The notes: generated by a model from the sequence alone, not told the origin. DNA of 60,902 nucleotides from Chloroflexota bacterium (GCA_029262695.1 JAJCYV010000032.1:1-60902); one strand, 5' to 3'. Positions 1 through 9,053 are shown, counted from the stretch's first letter. Made by a program: numbers and translations.

Positions 1-93
1 CGTCTCGCCGCCCCCGGCGAGTATCACGATTGCCACAGCGAAGAAGGCTACGACCCCACCCGCGAGGACTATCAAACCGTCTCGCGCCTTCAC
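1..93 (-). CDS. N-terminus of a membrane or exported protein, cut by the window edge
   Basis: Reading leftward from a GTG at 93 gives 31 open codons to the window edge. The peptide starts MKARDGLIVLAGG and continues as one hydrophobic stretch (about residues 6-27), so it is a signal anchor or signal peptide. There is no Shine-Dalgarno sequence. A perfect TATAAT lies 8 nt before the GTG, which points to a leaderless transcript. The rest of the protein is outside the window, so no function can be given. Confidence 0.5.
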   Translation of the reverse strand, partial: MKARDGLIVLAGGVVAFFAVAIVILAGGGET

Positions 94-101
94 GGCTGCT
101 G

Positions 102-107
102 ATTATA
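102..107 (-). promoter_or_regulatory. -10 box (TATAAT) of the gene at the left edge
   Basis: A perfect TATAAT on the minus strand with 8 nt between it and the GTG start, so transcription would begin at or next to the start codon. Confidence 0.5.
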
Positions 108-150
108 CGCCGGGCCCAAGGAGTGTGGCCCAACAACGCCCCCCTCGTTC

Positions 151-204
151 GAGGGTCAGGCTTCAGCCTGACACGTCATCCCGAGCCCCGCCGGCAGCGT
201 CACG
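151..204. repeat. Intergenic palindromic repeat, copy 1
   Basis: The core GTCAGGCTTCAGCCTGAC (155-172) is a perfect inverted repeat with 8-bp arms. It and about 35 bp downstream recur with a few changes at 1211-1266, and the arms recur at 36588-36623. All three sites are intergenic, as for REP-like elements. Confidence 0.7.
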
Positions 205-218
205 TGGTCGCCGTCGAG

Positions 219-425
219 TCACTCGGTAGCGAACTGCCTGAGCGTCAGATGAACGCCCACCGCTCTGGCTGCGCTGTCGAAAGCGGCGGAGTATCGCTCA
301 TTCACTTCGCGTAACTCCTCCAGCTCCGCCTCAGTAGCCTTGGCTTTCGCCATCAAGGCATCCCAGACCTTCAGCATCTCAGCTTCCGCTTCAAGCCATC
401 GCCGCTTCGCTTCTTCGCAGGCCAT
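219..425 (-). CDS. Small predicted coiled-coil protein
   Basis: A 68-residue protein starting MACEEAKRRWLEAEAE, with a strong Shine-Dalgarno (AGGGGGAG) just before the ATG. It is rich in Glu, Ala, Lys and Leu in a heptad-like pattern over about residues 5-50, predicting one long helix or a short coiled coil. I do not recognise a family. It lies between two copies of a palindromic repeat, next to accessory genes. The good ribosome site and the biased composition support it as real; its function is unknown. Confidence 0.5.
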   Translation of the reverse strand: MACEEAKRRWLEAEAEMLKVWDALMAKAKATEAELEELREVNERYSAAFDSAARAVGVHLTLRQFATE

Positions 426-620
426 GATCTCCCCCTGTGATATCGCACAGTTACGCCTGAACGCTCAAGCAGGAACCGACCGTGAGATGTGAACGCCCCG
501 GCGGCGCACATTGTAGCAAATACGACCGGCCGCAAGACCGGCGCCGGCGGCAAAGGCCCGCCTGGCGCCTTGCGTTCGAACGTTCGTCGCTCGCTGCCGG
601 TTCGGCATTGCAAAAAGCCT

Positions 621-640
621 CTGCAATCAAAAGATTGCAG
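621..640. other. Perfect 8-bp hairpin in a 330-bp gap
   Basis: CTGCAATC-AAAA-GATTGCAG. On the minus strand the hairpin is followed by a short T run (GGCTTTTTG), so it could terminate leftward transcription. Nothing else convincing is seen between 426 and 757; open frames there have no ribosome site and odd composition. Confidence 0.3.
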
Positions 641-757
641 AAAATGACGATGACGCTCCGATTCCCGCTGCTACACTTACGATGAGTCTATCCCCCTTCC
701 CCGGACGAGGCTCATCTGAGTTGAAGCCGCAATCCCGCACCGAAGGGAGGCACCGCC

Positions 758-1147
758 ATGCAGAAATGGTTCTTGGTGGCCCTGTTCTCACTCGCAATCG
801 CTACAGCCACACTCGCAATCGCCTGTGGTGACGACGACGCGGACGCGCCCGGCGATACTAACGGCCCGGTCGCGGCGGCGACAGCCAGCCCCCAGACCGA
901 TGTCGCCGCCCGCGACGAGGCACTGGAGCTTTGCCCCGAAGAGGCCATGGAGTTCTGCGTTCAGGCGTGGGTGGATACAGCCCGGACCTCGTTGCCCTGG
1001 GTGCTGTGCGTCAATGACGACACCGGGGAGTGGTTCCAGGAAACGCCCGGCGGCGTCCCCGGCCAACGACTGGAAGGGGTGGAGATCGGGGACGCGTGCA
1101 GCCGCGACCCGTCTCACACCGTCGTGGCGCTACAGAACTACCCGTAA
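758..1147 (+). CDS. Putative lipoprotein
   Basis: 129 residues. The N-terminus is a lipoprotein signal: MQK, a hydrophobic run, then the lipobox LAIAC with Cys at about residue 23, followed by an acidic linker (GDDDADAPGD). The mature part has four further cysteines and two tryptophans and could be a small disulfide-bonded domain; no family recognised. The start is set by GGGAGG 8-9 nt upstream. It should be lipidated and anchored on the outer face of the cytoplasmic membrane. It stands alone between repeat-bearing spacers. Confidence 0.7.
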   Translation: MQKWFLVALFSLAIATATLAIACGDDDADAPGDTNGPVAAATASPQTDVAARDEALELCPEEAMEFCVQAWVDTARTSLPWVLCVNDDTGEWFQETPGGVPGQRLEGVEIGDACSRDPSHTVVALQNYP

Positions 1148-1210
1148 CGCCCGCGACGCAACTCCACGGCCCACCCATCTCCCCCTCCACCAGCATCCCC
1201 ACACCGCCCT

Positions 1211-1266
1211 CCGAAGGTCAGGCTTCAGCCTGACAAGTCATCCCCAGCCCCGCCAGCGGCGTCACG
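1211..1266. repeat. Intergenic palindromic repeat, copy 2
   Basis: The same GTCAGGCTTCAGCCTGAC palindrome (1217-1234) as at 155-172, followed by the same flank with a few substitutions (CATCCCCAGCCCCGCC, then GCGTCACG). It lies between the lipoprotein gene and the end of the AIPR gene, where it could also act as a terminator. Confidence 0.7.
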
Positions 1267-1339
1267 TTCTGCCCCGACAGCGCCACCAGGTGCGTGGGGC
1301 GCGTTGCGCTGCATTATGCGGCAGTTCGCATGTCCGTTC

Positions 1340-3007
1340 TTAGTCCGGGGCCGATTCGTAGGCCGCCACGATCTGGTCGTACCATTCACTAGAGCGGAAG
1401 AACTCGCGATGTCCTGGATAATCCTTGCCCTTCGCAGCGCGCATCGTTCCGATGACTAGCTGTCCTTTAGCAATACGAGCGCGAACAGCCGGTTCGTCGA
1501 TGGGCATCGTGTCGTCGGGGAGGCGTCCGTCCTTCACGAGACCCCGGCCGGTCAAGGCTGTCAGGCAATATCGAGCATAGGTCGCTCCGGGAAAGGCATC
1601 CCACTTTGAACACAGTTCGTCAGCTATCTGGTGCACTTCCCACGGTACTAGCAGCTGCTTGGCAGTGATCCCGTCTGGAAATACGGCTTTGTATCGAACT
1701 TCGTTCTCGAAGATAGATCGGCTGTTGTCCTTGGCGTCTCCGGGTTGCCCAAGGAAGGCAAGCGTTGCCTGGGCCAAGTCTTTCATTTTGATGCGCCGGA
1801 AGAGCTTCGTACCGGCGTCTTGATAACGCTTTCGGTCACTGGCCTCAACGGTCTCCCAGTCCCCTCGCTTTGGCTCATAGAATATGGGCTCGGGCATCGC
1901 ATCGAATTGATTCTTCAGGTCTTGCTGCAGACTGTCATTCGACTTGAAATCCTGAGCTGAGAGGCGGCTCTGTGTATTCGTCGCGGTTGCGATCTCATCC
2001 TTGACGCCGGCTAGGCCCTCGATCACGCGAAGAAGGACCTTGATCTCACGATCACCCTCAACAATGGCCGCAGCCTTCTTGAGGGTGACAGTTGTTTGGC
2101 AGCCGTTGACGATCTGAAACCCTCGGATTGCGACGGACTCACCCTCACCTTCAGCCAAGGTATCGCACACCGCAGTCACGCCATTATTCAAATGGAAGAA
2201 CAACCTCTTCTTGTTTGTGTCCTCTAATGTGGCCAGAATGTGTTTGTTCACCGTGGCTTGAAGCGGGCCGCGAGGATTGAGCTTGAACAACGCGTACTGG
2301 TGCTGATCGAACGCAGCGACCAGTTCCGCAGCGGGAATACAACCCACCAACACCCGGAATCCCCCAACAGACGAAATCACGCGATCCTCGATCGGGACGG
2401 ATAGAGTCACATCGGTGTTGAGTCGAGCAGGTGACAAGTGGCTCTCGTAGAGATTTTGAAGGCCATCGATGTCGTAAACGTCGAAGTTCTTCTTGATCTG
2501 GACCGAATCAAGCACCTCGGTTGACGAAGCGAATCTCTCACGGAAGAGGTTTCCTGCGTCTGACAGATAGCCTGACGACACGAAGACGAACCTCAGGGCC
2601 CACTCCTTCTCCACGGCTTCCTTTATGATTCGATGAGCATCAGTGATCAGCTCGTTCTTCGAGGCAACAACGATTTCTGGATCAAGCACCTTCTTCAGGC
2701 AGCTCAGGAAGCCGTTGAGTTCGTCGTCGCCAATAGTCGTTGCCTTCTCGTGAAACCGTGACTGGATTAGTACTACGGTTTCAGCGTCCTCGTCCTTATA
2801 CACTCCGTCCAAAGAGAGGTCGCCCGCGCCGTCCAATTCAAGAATCGCCTTGAGTTCGTCGTCTGACGCGTCAGTGTCCATCAGAACCTGGCTCGTAGCC
2901 CAGAACTTGAAGCCCCGCTCAAGATGGCCATCGTAATGGGTTCTCGCTGCATCAAGGAAGAACGGCTGAAAACGCTCATACGCTGCGGGCCAATCCTTTT
3001 TCTTCAT
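1340..3007 (-). CDS. AIPR-family abortive phage infection protein
   Basis: 555 residues with the hallmarks of the AIPR family (abortive infection phage resistance): a HLNNGVTAVC segment near residue 270, IVNGCQTTVTL near residue 300 and ATNTQSRLSAQDFKSND around 345-360. The family gives phage resistance in lactococci and often travels with restriction-modification genes. Here it stands alone, with AAGGAGG before the ATG and no adjacent methylase or toxin. Base composition is visibly less GC-rich than the flanking genes, suggesting acquisition. The biochemical activity of the family is poorly defined, so cytoplasmic phage defence is inferred from the family alone. Confidence 0.85.
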   Translation of the reverse strand: MKKKDWPAAYERFQPFFLDAARTHYDGHLERGFKFWATSQVLMDTDASDDELKAILELDGAGDLSLDGVYKDEDAETVVLIQSRFHEKATTIGDDELNGFLSCLKKVLDPEIVVASKNELITDAHRIIKEAVEKEWALRFVFVSSGYLSDAGNLFRERFASSTEVLDSVQIKKNFDVYDIDGLQNLYESHLSPARLNTDVTLSVPIEDRVISSVGGFRVLVGCIPAAELVAAFDQHQYALFKLNPRGPLQATVNKHILATLEDTNKKRLFFHLNNGVTAVCDTLAEGEGESVAIRGFQIVNGCQTTVTLKKAAAIVEGDREIKVLLRVIEGLAGVKDEIATATNTQSRLSAQDFKSNDSLQQDLKNQFDAMPEPIFYEPKRGDWETVEASDRKRYQDAGTKLFRRIKMKDLAQATLAFLGQPGDAKDNSRSIFENEVRYKAVFPDGITAKQLLVPWEVHQIADELCSKWDAFPGATYARYCLTALTGRGLVKDGRLPDDTMPIDEPAVRARIAKGQLVIGTMRAAKGKDYPGHREFFRSSEWYDQIVAAYESAPD

Positions 3008-3191
3008 CTGCGGCTACCTCCTTGGAGCGGTTAAGAGGCCAACTCGCGGCCTATCTTAGCATCGCCCGGTGGCCGATTCGGGCGGGTGCCCGTGCGATCC
3101 TTCCTTAAGAGTCAGCACGAATAGAATGCTCATCGCCCTCTGCCAGATGGTTATTGGAGGAGCCAGCCGTCGTTAGGTAGGCTCTCCGTGC

Positions 3192-3515
3192 ATGCCAAGA
3201 GGTGGTCGCCGCCCCGGCGCCGGCGCTCCCAGAGGCAACATGAACGCCCTCAAGCACGGCCGCACGTCCGCCGCCTACAAGCGCCTCATCGAAATCATCT
3301 CCGCCGACCCCGAAGGCCTCCGCATCCTCCACCACCTCGCCGCCGCCCAGGACGAACGCCGGCGCCGCAACCGCCGTCAGGCCGACCGCCTCCTCCAGCA
3401 GGTCCTGGAGCGCTACGAACAGCAGGCCATGGAGCGCGCCAACGAAGCCTACGAGAACAATCGAAGAATCCCCGGCCTCCCCGACACGAAATCCGTACTG
3501 GAAACCCGCGTATGA
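3192..3515 (+). CDS. Small basic protein with a GAPxGNxNALKHG motif
   Basis: 107 residues. Near the N-terminus it carries GAGAPRGNMNALKHG (about residues 9-23), a motif common in small phage- and transposon-associated DNA-packaging or helix-turn-helix proteins. The rest is Arg- and Gln-rich and helical (ERRRRNRRQADRLLQQVLER), probably nucleic-acid binding. The ribosome site is weak. Together with the AIPR gene it suggests mobile-element traffic. Its precise role is unknown. Confidence 0.55.
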   Translation: MPRGGRRPGAGAPRGNMNALKHGRTSAAYKRLIEIISADPEGLRILHHLAAAQDERRRRNRRQADRLLQQVLERYEQQAMERANEAYENNRRIPGLPDTKSVLETRV

Positions 3516-3567
3516 CGAAAAACAATCGGCCCGCCCATACAACGGCCCGAAGTCAATCAAACGCCCC

Positions 3568-3918
3568 CTACTGCTTGACGATCCCCACCACATTCCCCTC
3601 CGGGTCCGCCAACTGCGCTATCGTCGGCCCGTCCGGCACATCGAACGGCTCCATCACCCGCGTTCCGCCCAGCGACTCCGCCTTCGCCAGCGTCTCCACC
3701 GGGTCCAGCACCTGCACGTACACCAGCACCCGCGACTCCGCCCCCGGCGCGATCGCCCCGCCGACCCCCTCCGGCGGCCCCCCGATCCCGTGCTCGATCA
3801 TCGACAACCCGAACGCATTCGGCTCATCGATCTTCCACCCGAACATCTCGCGGTAGAACGCACTCTGGCGTTCCGGGTTCTTCGCCAAAATCTGGAAAAA
3901 CACAACCGGTCGCGTCAT
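3568..3918 (-). CDS. VOC-superfamily (glyoxalase/bleomycin-resistance fold) protein
   Basis: 116 residues from an ATG preceded by AGGAGG. The order is typical of a single VOC module: VVFFQILAKNPERQSAFYREMFGW at the start, GIGGPPEGVGGA in the middle, LVYVQVLDPVETLAKAESLGG, and the closing QLADPEGNVVGI. Such proteins dimerise and bind a metal for isomerase, dioxygenase or resistance chemistry, so the substrate cannot be inferred. It is divergent from argF. Confidence 0.8.
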   Translation of the reverse strand: MTRPVVFFQILAKNPERQSAFYREMFGWKIDEPNAFGLSMIEHGIGGPPEGVGGAIAPGAESRVLVYVQVLDPVETLAKAESLGGTRVMEPFDVPDGPTIAQLADPEGNVVGIVKQ

Positions 3919-4016
3919 CTCAAGCTCCCTCCTGGCCTCTGATTTTCCCCACATCTTAGCGTAGTCGGCCCCTACCTGAGCGATGCTATACTGGAACCAC
4001 TTCCGGGAGGCCTTCC

Positions 4017-4943
4017 GTGCGCGGTCGCAACATCATCTCCATAGCCGATCTCACGGCACCTGAACTCGAACGCGTCCTCGCGACCGCGCTCGCGTTGAAG
4101 GACGCCGGTCGCCGCCCGCTATTACAGGGCCAGACCCTCGCCCTCGTCTTCGAGAAACCTTCCCTCCGCACCCGCGTTTCCTTTGACGTAGCCATGAGAC
4201 ACCTCGGCGGCCACTGCCTCTACCTCTCACCCCCCGAAGTCGGCCTCGGCGACCGCGAAACGCCCGCCGACGTCGCCCGCGTCCTCAGCCGCTACGTCGA
4301 CTGCATCGCCGCCCGCACCTTCACGACCGGCACCGTCCGCCAGCTCGCCGAACACAGCTCCGTGCCCGTCATCAACGCCCTCTCCGACGGCGAGCACCCC
4401 TGCCAGGCCCTCGCCGACCTCCTCACCGTCCGCGAGAAGAAGGGCCGCCTCAGCGGCGTCACACTCGCCTACATCGGCGACGGCAACAACGTCGCCAACT
4501 CGCTCGCCCTGGCCGGCGGCCTGACCGGCATGCACATCCGCATCGCCTCACCGCCCGGCTATGAGGTCACGCCGGCCATTCTGGAGCGTGCCGCGGCGTT
4601 CGCAGCCGAATCCGGCGGCAGCGTGACCCAGCTCCTCGACGCAGAGGAAGCCGCCACCGACGCCGACGTCGTCTACACGGACGTCTGGGCGAGCATGGGC
4701 CAGGAGGCCGAGGCCGGCGTCCGCCGCGAGGACTTCGCCGGATACACCGTCGACGCCTCACTCATGCAGCGCGCACGGCCCGACGCGATCTTCATGCACG
4801 ACCTGCCCGCCCACCGCGGCGAAGAAGTCACCGCCGATGTGATAGACGGCCCGCAGTCCGCCGCCTTCGACCAGGCCGAGAACCGCCTTCACGCCCAGAA
4901 GGCCCTCCTCGCCCACATCCTCTCCCAGGAGGACGTGGAGTAG
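4017..4943 (+). CDS. argF: Ornithine carbamoyltransferase
   Basis: 308 residues, the usual length. It transfers the carbamoyl group from carbamoyl phosphate to ornithine, giving citrulline for arginine synthesis. The phosphate-binding motif is FEKPSLRTRVSF, the second motif is HPCQALADL, and the ornithine loop contains DVWASMGQE. The C-terminal motif, usually HCLPAHRGEEV, reads HDLPAHRGEEV, with Asp262 in place of the conserved Cys. Start is GTG with GGGAGG upstream. It ends 1 nt before cdaA, so it may be co-transcribed with cdaA, ybbR, der and plsY. Confidence 0.93.
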   Translation: MRGRNIISIADLTAPELERVLATALALKDAGRRPLLQGQTLALVFEKPSLRTRVSFDVAMRHLGGHCLYLSPPEVGLGDRETPADVARVLSRYVDCIAARTFTTGTVRQLAEHSSVPVINALSDGEHPCQALADLLTVREKKGRLSGVTLAYIGDGNNVANSLALAGGLTGMHIRIASPPGYEVTPAILERAAAFAAESGGSVTQLLDAEEAATDADVVYTDVWASMGQEAEAGVRREDFAGYTVDASLMQRARPDAIFMHDLPAHRGEEVTADVIDGPQSAAFDQAENRLHAQKALLAHILSQEDVE

Positions 4944-4944
4944 C

Positions 4945-5775
4945 GTGGAGCTCTGGAACACCGTCACCGACGCCCTCGACGAGTTCCGTGTCGAGAGCGT
5001 CATCGAAATCGTCAGCATCGGCCTGCTGATCTACCTCGTGCTGCTCCTCGTCAAAGGCACGACCGCGATGTCGCTTCTGCGCGGCATGCTGATCATCGTC
5101 ATCGGCGCCGTCATCCTCGTCGAGGCGCTCAACCTGACCGTTCTCAGCTGGCTTCTGAGAAACTCCTTCCCGGCGCTTCTCATCGCGATCCCCATCATCT
5201 TCCAGCAGGAGATCCGCCGCTTCCTTGAGCGCATCGGGCGCACGGGCCGCTGGCACTGGCCGGACGGCCGTGCTAACTACGAAAGCGTCGTCGATGGCAT
5301 AGCCGATGCCTCGATCGCGCTCGGCGAGCGGCACTGGGGCGCCATCATCGTCATCGAGCGCGAGACCGGCCTCGAGGACTACATGGATACCGGCACGAAG
5401 CTTGAAGCGCTCTTCTCCACGCCGCTGCTAATGTCCATCTTCTACCCGAACACAGCCCTCCACGACGGCGCCGTCATCGTCCGCGGGGAAAGGGTCGTTG
5501 CCGCCGGCACGACGCTGCCGCTGTCAGAGCGACCCGACAGCCTTCAAGGCACTCGCCACCGCGCCGCCCTCGGCCTCTCAGAGCGCACAGACGCGGTGAT
5601 CGTCGTCGTGTCGGAGGAAACGGGGGGCGTGTCCATCGCGGCGAACGGCCGCGTCATCTCCAACCTCGATGGACCTCGCCTGCGCGGTATCCTCCGCAGC
5701 CTGATCTTGCCCTCCTCCGACCTCGACCGGGCGACGGGCCCCCGACTGCCCAGGCTGAGCCGCCGAGATAACTGA
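4945..5775 (+). CDS. cdaA: Diadenylate cyclase CdaA (c-di-AMP synthase)
   Basis: 276 residues. Three N-terminal membrane helices (about 18-36, 44-62 and 66-86) precede a DAC domain. Both catalytic signatures are present: DGA at Asp174 (LHDGAVIV) and RHR at 204-206 (GTRHRAALGLSE). The enzyme condenses two ATP into cyclic di-AMP, a second messenger for potassium, osmolyte and cell-wall control. It starts at GTG 1 nt after argF and is followed 2 nt later by its usual partner, a YbbR-domain gene. A c-di-AMP riboswitch lies in the same window, before kamA. Confidence 0.95.
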   Translation: MELWNTVTDALDEFRVESVIEIVSIGLLIYLVLLLVKGTTAMSLLRGMLIIVIGAVILVEALNLTVLSWLLRNSFPALLIAIPIIFQQEIRRFLERIGRTGRWHWPDGRANYESVVDGIADASIALGERHWGAIIVIERETGLEDYMDTGTKLEALFSTPLLMSIFYPNTALHDGAVIVRGERVVAAGTTLPLSERPDSLQGTRHRAALGLSERTDAVIVVVSEETGGVSIAANGRVISNLDGPRLRGILRSLILPSSDLDRATGPRLPRLSRRDN

Positions 5776-5777
5776 CG

Positions 5778-7049
5778 ATGCAAGGTATCGCAAGGATCCT
5801 TCAGGAGACACTCCAGTTCCTCGCCGCTCTCGCCCGCCCCATCGTCAATTCGTTGAGCGACAACCGCGGCCTGGCGGCCCTTTCCGTCGTGCTCGCCTTC
5901 GGCCTCTGGATCTTCGTCACCGATACCGAGAACCCGACGCAGACCCGCGTCCTCCCCGTCGACATAACGGTGCAGCCGATCAACGTCCCGGACGACGTCG
6001 CCATAGCGGCCGCCATTGCCCCGGTCCGCCTGCGCATCACGGTCGCCGATGACGTCTTCGACAGCCTCACTGCCGGCGCCTTCGAGGCGAGCGTCGACCT
6101 CGACGGCCTCACTGTTGGCAGCTACGAGCTTCCGTTTAGCGTCAAGGCGCTGACTGGTCGCGGTGGCCTGCGCATCGACGAGCCTCTACAGGACACGGTG
6201 ACCGTGAACCTTGCGCAACTCACCGGCAAGTCCGTGCCTGTCCAGATCGATGTCACCGGCGCGCCGGCCCCCGGCTTCACGATGAGCCCGCCGGAGCTTG
6301 ACGATGACACCGTACTCGTCACGGGCCCGCAGGAAGAAGTCGACAAAGTGACCCAGGTCACGGCAACGATTGACGTCACCGCGCGCACCAGTTCCGTCGA
6401 CCAGGCCGTGCGTCTGACACCGCGCAGCGATCGCGGCTTCCTCGTGCTACGAGTGAACGTGGAGCCGTCGATCACCGGTGTCACTATCGATATCGAGCAG
6501 GAGAAGTTCTCGCGCTCGGTCGCCGTCGCCGTCATCACAGACGGAGACCCGGCTGCGGGGTACAACGTCGCCTCGGTCAGCGTCAACCCGCCAACCGTCA
6601 CTGTCCGCGGCACCGAGTCCTTCGTCACCGGCACCGACTCCATCGACACGCAGCCGGTGGACATCGACGGCGCTGACGAGACCGTCGTTCGTTCCGTCTC
6701 GCTCGACATACCGAGCGGCGCCGAAGTGACTGGCGGCGCGCAGGTGGTGACAGTAACGGTGACGATCACCCCGGCGACTTCGGAATTCAACTTCACTGTC
6801 CCCGTTACCGCCACCGACCTTGGGTCCAGCTTGAGTATCGTTGGGGCGCTGCCTTCGGTGACCGTCAAGCTCATCGGCCCGTTCCCGATCCTGAGCGAGG
6901 TGAGCCCGGCCGATATCAGCGCGACCGTCAACCTGAGCGACCTGGCAGCCGGCACACACGCGGTTACCATCGATGTTCCTCAGCTGGCGGGAGTCACCGT
7001 CGCCAGAGTGACACCCGAAGAGATCACCGTCGTCCTGGAGTCGCAGTAA
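5778..7049 (+). CDS. YbbR-domain protein, CdaA regulator (CdaR-like)
   Basis: 423 residues. One membrane helix (about 32-48, LAALSVVLAFGLWIFV) is followed by a tandem array of about four extracytoplasmic YbbR beta domains, rich in Val and Thr with recurring patterns such as PVDITVQPINVP and PPTVTVRGTESFV. In Firmicutes the homologue CdaR binds CdaA and modulates c-di-AMP synthesis. Adjacency to cdaA supports that role here. The array would sit outside the membrane and could sense envelope state. Confidence 0.9.
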   Translation: MQGIARILQETLQFLAALARPIVNSLSDNRGLAALSVVLAFGLWIFVTDTENPTQTRVLPVDITVQPINVPDDVAIAAAIAPVRLRITVADDVFDSLTAGAFEASVDLDGLTVGSYELPFSVKALTGRGGLRIDEPLQDTVTVNLAQLTGKSVPVQIDVTGAPAPGFTMSPPELDDDTVLVTGPQEEVDKVTQVTATIDVTARTSSVDQAVRLTPRSDRGFLVLRVNVEPSITGVTIDIEQEKFSRSVAVAVITDGDPAAGYNVASVSVNPPTVTVRGTESFVTGTDSIDTQPVDIDGADETVVRSVSLDIPSGAEVTGGAQVVTVTVTITPATSEFNFTVPVTATDLGSSLSIVGALPSVTVKLIGPFPILSEVSPADISATVNLSDLAAGTHAVTIDVPQLAGVTVARVTPEEITVVLESQ

Positions 7050-7050
7050 C

Positions 7051-8406
7051 ATGGCAGACACAGACGCGAAGACCGCGCCCTCGACAACCGACACGCGCAA
7101 GCCCGTAGTGGCAATAGTCGGACGTCCCAACGTCGGCAAGTCCACGCTGTTCAACCGCCTGGTCGGCGACCGTCAGGCGATCGTCGAGGACATCCCGGGA
7201 ACCACCCGCGACCGCCTCTACGGTGATGCCGAGTGGAAGACGAGCCCCTACACAATCATCGATACCGGCGGCCTCGAGCCGGACGCCAGCGAAGGCTACT
7301 CCGCGCTCATCCGCGACCAGGTAGCCGTGGCGATGGCTGAGGCCGACGTTATCCTCTTCGTCTGCGACGCCACGACCGGCGTCACGCCTGTCGATACCGA
7401 GATCGCCGAACTGCTGCGCCGTGCCGAGCGGCCAGTCCTGCTCCTCGCAAACAAGGGCGACAACGAAGCGCGACAGGAACTCGCCGTCGAGTTCTACGAA
7501 CTCGGCCTCGGCGATCCGATGGCGATCAGCGCCCACCACGATATCGGCCTGCGCGAAGTGCAGGACAAGCTCCTCGACCTCCTGCCGGCATCGCATCTCG
7601 AAGCCGAGACGCAACTGCTGCGAATGGCTGTCGTCGGCCGGCCGAACGTTGGCAAGTCCGCTCTGATCAACGCTATCCTTGGCAAAGAGCGCGTCATCGT
7701 CAGCGAGATGGCGGGGACGACCCGAGACGCCGTTGACACACCCTTCCAGTACGGCGACTGCAAGATGGTGCTGATCGATACCGCCGGGCTCCGGCGCCCG
7801 GGCCGCATCGAAAAGGGGATCGAGAAGTACAGCGTCATGCGCGCCCAGAACGCAGTCGAGCGCAGCGATGTCGTCGTCCTCGTCCTCGATGGCACGGAGA
7901 AGGTGGCCCACCAGGACCAGCACATCGCCGGCGACGTGGCGAAGGCCTACAAAGGTCTCGTCGTCGCCGTCAACAAGTGGGACCTCGCCGAGGACACCGA
8001 AGAGCATCGGAACACGATCGCCCACCGTGTGCTCACGCGGCTTCGCTTCACCCCGTGGGCACCGCTCGCCTTCATCTCCGCCAAGACCAGCCTCAACATC
8101 GATGGCCTTCTTGACCTCGTCGTCGAGGTGGATGAGGCCCGCTCGATGCGCATACCCACTGCGGAGGTCAACGCCGCGCTGCGCGAGGCGGTCGCCGCGC
8201 ACCCGCCCGCCTCATCTGGCCGCAAGCCCCTGAAGCTGAAGTACGCGACCCAGGCGGAGATACGCCCGCCCACGTTCGTCGTCTTCTGCAACGACGCGAA
8301 GAGCGTCCACTTCTCCTACCGGCGCTACCTCGAGAACCACTTCCGGCGGCGCTGGGGCTTCGAGGGCACGGCGATCCGCATCGAATTCAGGAGCCGTGCC
8401 GAGTGA
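7051..8406 (+). CDS. der: Ribosome-assembly GTPase Der (EngA)
   Basis: 451 residues with two consecutive Era-like GTPase domains and a KH-like C-terminus. Domain 1 has GRPNVGKSTLFN, DTGG and NKGD. Domain 2 has GRPNVGKSALIN, DTAG and NKWD. The C-terminal KH-like domain runs from about residue 355 to 450. Der is essential for 50S subunit maturation and works in the cytoplasm on pre-ribosomes. ATG is 1 nt after the ybbR stop; the stop overlaps the plsY start by 4 nt. Confidence 0.96.
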   Translation: MADTDAKTAPSTTDTRKPVVAIVGRPNVGKSTLFNRLVGDRQAIVEDIPGTTRDRLYGDAEWKTSPYTIIDTGGLEPDASEGYSALIRDQVAVAMAEADVILFVCDATTGVTPVDTEIAELLRRAERPVLLLANKGDNEARQELAVEFYELGLGDPMAISAHHDIGLREVQDKLLDLLPASHLEAETQLLRMAVVGRPNVGKSALINAILGKERVIVSEMAGTTRDAVDTPFQYGDCKMVLIDTAGLRRPGRIEKGIEKYSVMRAQNAVERSDVVVLVLDGTEKVAHQDQHIAGDVAKAYKGLVVAVNKWDLAEDTEEHRNTIAHRVLTRLRFTPWAPLAFISAKTSLNIDGLLDLVVEVDEARSMRIPTAEVNAALREAVAAHPPASSGRKPLKLKYATQAEIRPPTFVVFCNDAKSVHFSYRRYLENHFRRRWGFEGTAIRIEFRSRAE

Positions 8407-9053
8407 ACCTCCTCGAGCTGGCGGCCGTCGTCACTGCTTCCTATCTGATCGGCGCGATTCCCGTCGGCTACCTGACGGCGCGCATCATGCGCGGCATCGA
8501 CATCCGTGACTACGGCAGTCACATGATCGGCGCGACAAACGTCCTCCGCGTGCTGGGCCGCGGCCCCTTCCTCGTCGTCATGGTCCTCGATGCGGCGAAG
8601 GGCTACGCGCCCACCCTCATCACCTGGTACATCTTCGGAACGCACGACCTGCAGGTCGCGGCGGGCATCGCTGCCGTCCTCGGACACGACTTCCCGGTCT
8701 ACATCGGCTTCCGGGGCGGCCGCGGCGTGGCGACGTCGTTCGGAGTCTACGCCGCGCTCGCGCTACCGCTGGCCGTTGGCATGTTCGCCCTCGGGGTCTT
8801 CATCGTCCTCGCCCTGCGCTACATGAGCGTGATGTCGATGGTGACTGTGCCAGGCGGTGCGATCGTGCTGCTCGTCCTCGCACTCGCCGGCGCCGGCGAC
8901 GACTTCACATACACGAAGACGATCTTCGGCGCCTTCGCGACGTTCTTCGTCGTCGTCACGCATGTACCGAACATTCGCCGCCTCATCAGGGGCACCGAAC
9001 CTAAGATCGATACGGAGCCCGGCGCCGCAAAGGCCAACATGGGCTCGACCTGA
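8403..9053 (+). CDS. plsY: Acyl-phosphate:glycerol-3-phosphate acyltransferase PlsY
   Basis: 216 residues, about six membrane helices. PlsY motifs are visible: GAIPVGYLTARIMRGIDIR with IGATNVLR near the N-terminus, and FPVYIGFRGGRGVATSFG in the middle. The usual GSGNIGATN reads GSHMIGATN. It acylates the sn-1 position of glycerol 3-phosphate, the first step of phospholipid synthesis. The GTG start overlaps the der stop, indicating translational coupling. Confidence 0.93.
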   Translation: MNLLELAAVVTASYLIGAIPVGYLTARIMRGIDIRDYGSHMIGATNVLRVLGRGPFLVVMVLDAAKGYAPTLITWYIFGTHDLQVAAGIAAVLGHDFPVYIGFRGGRGVATSFGVYAALALPLAVGMFALGVFIVLALRYMSVMSMVTVPGGAIVLLVLALAGAGDDFTYTKTIFGAFATFFVVVTHVPNIRRLIRGTEPKIDTEPGAAKANMGST

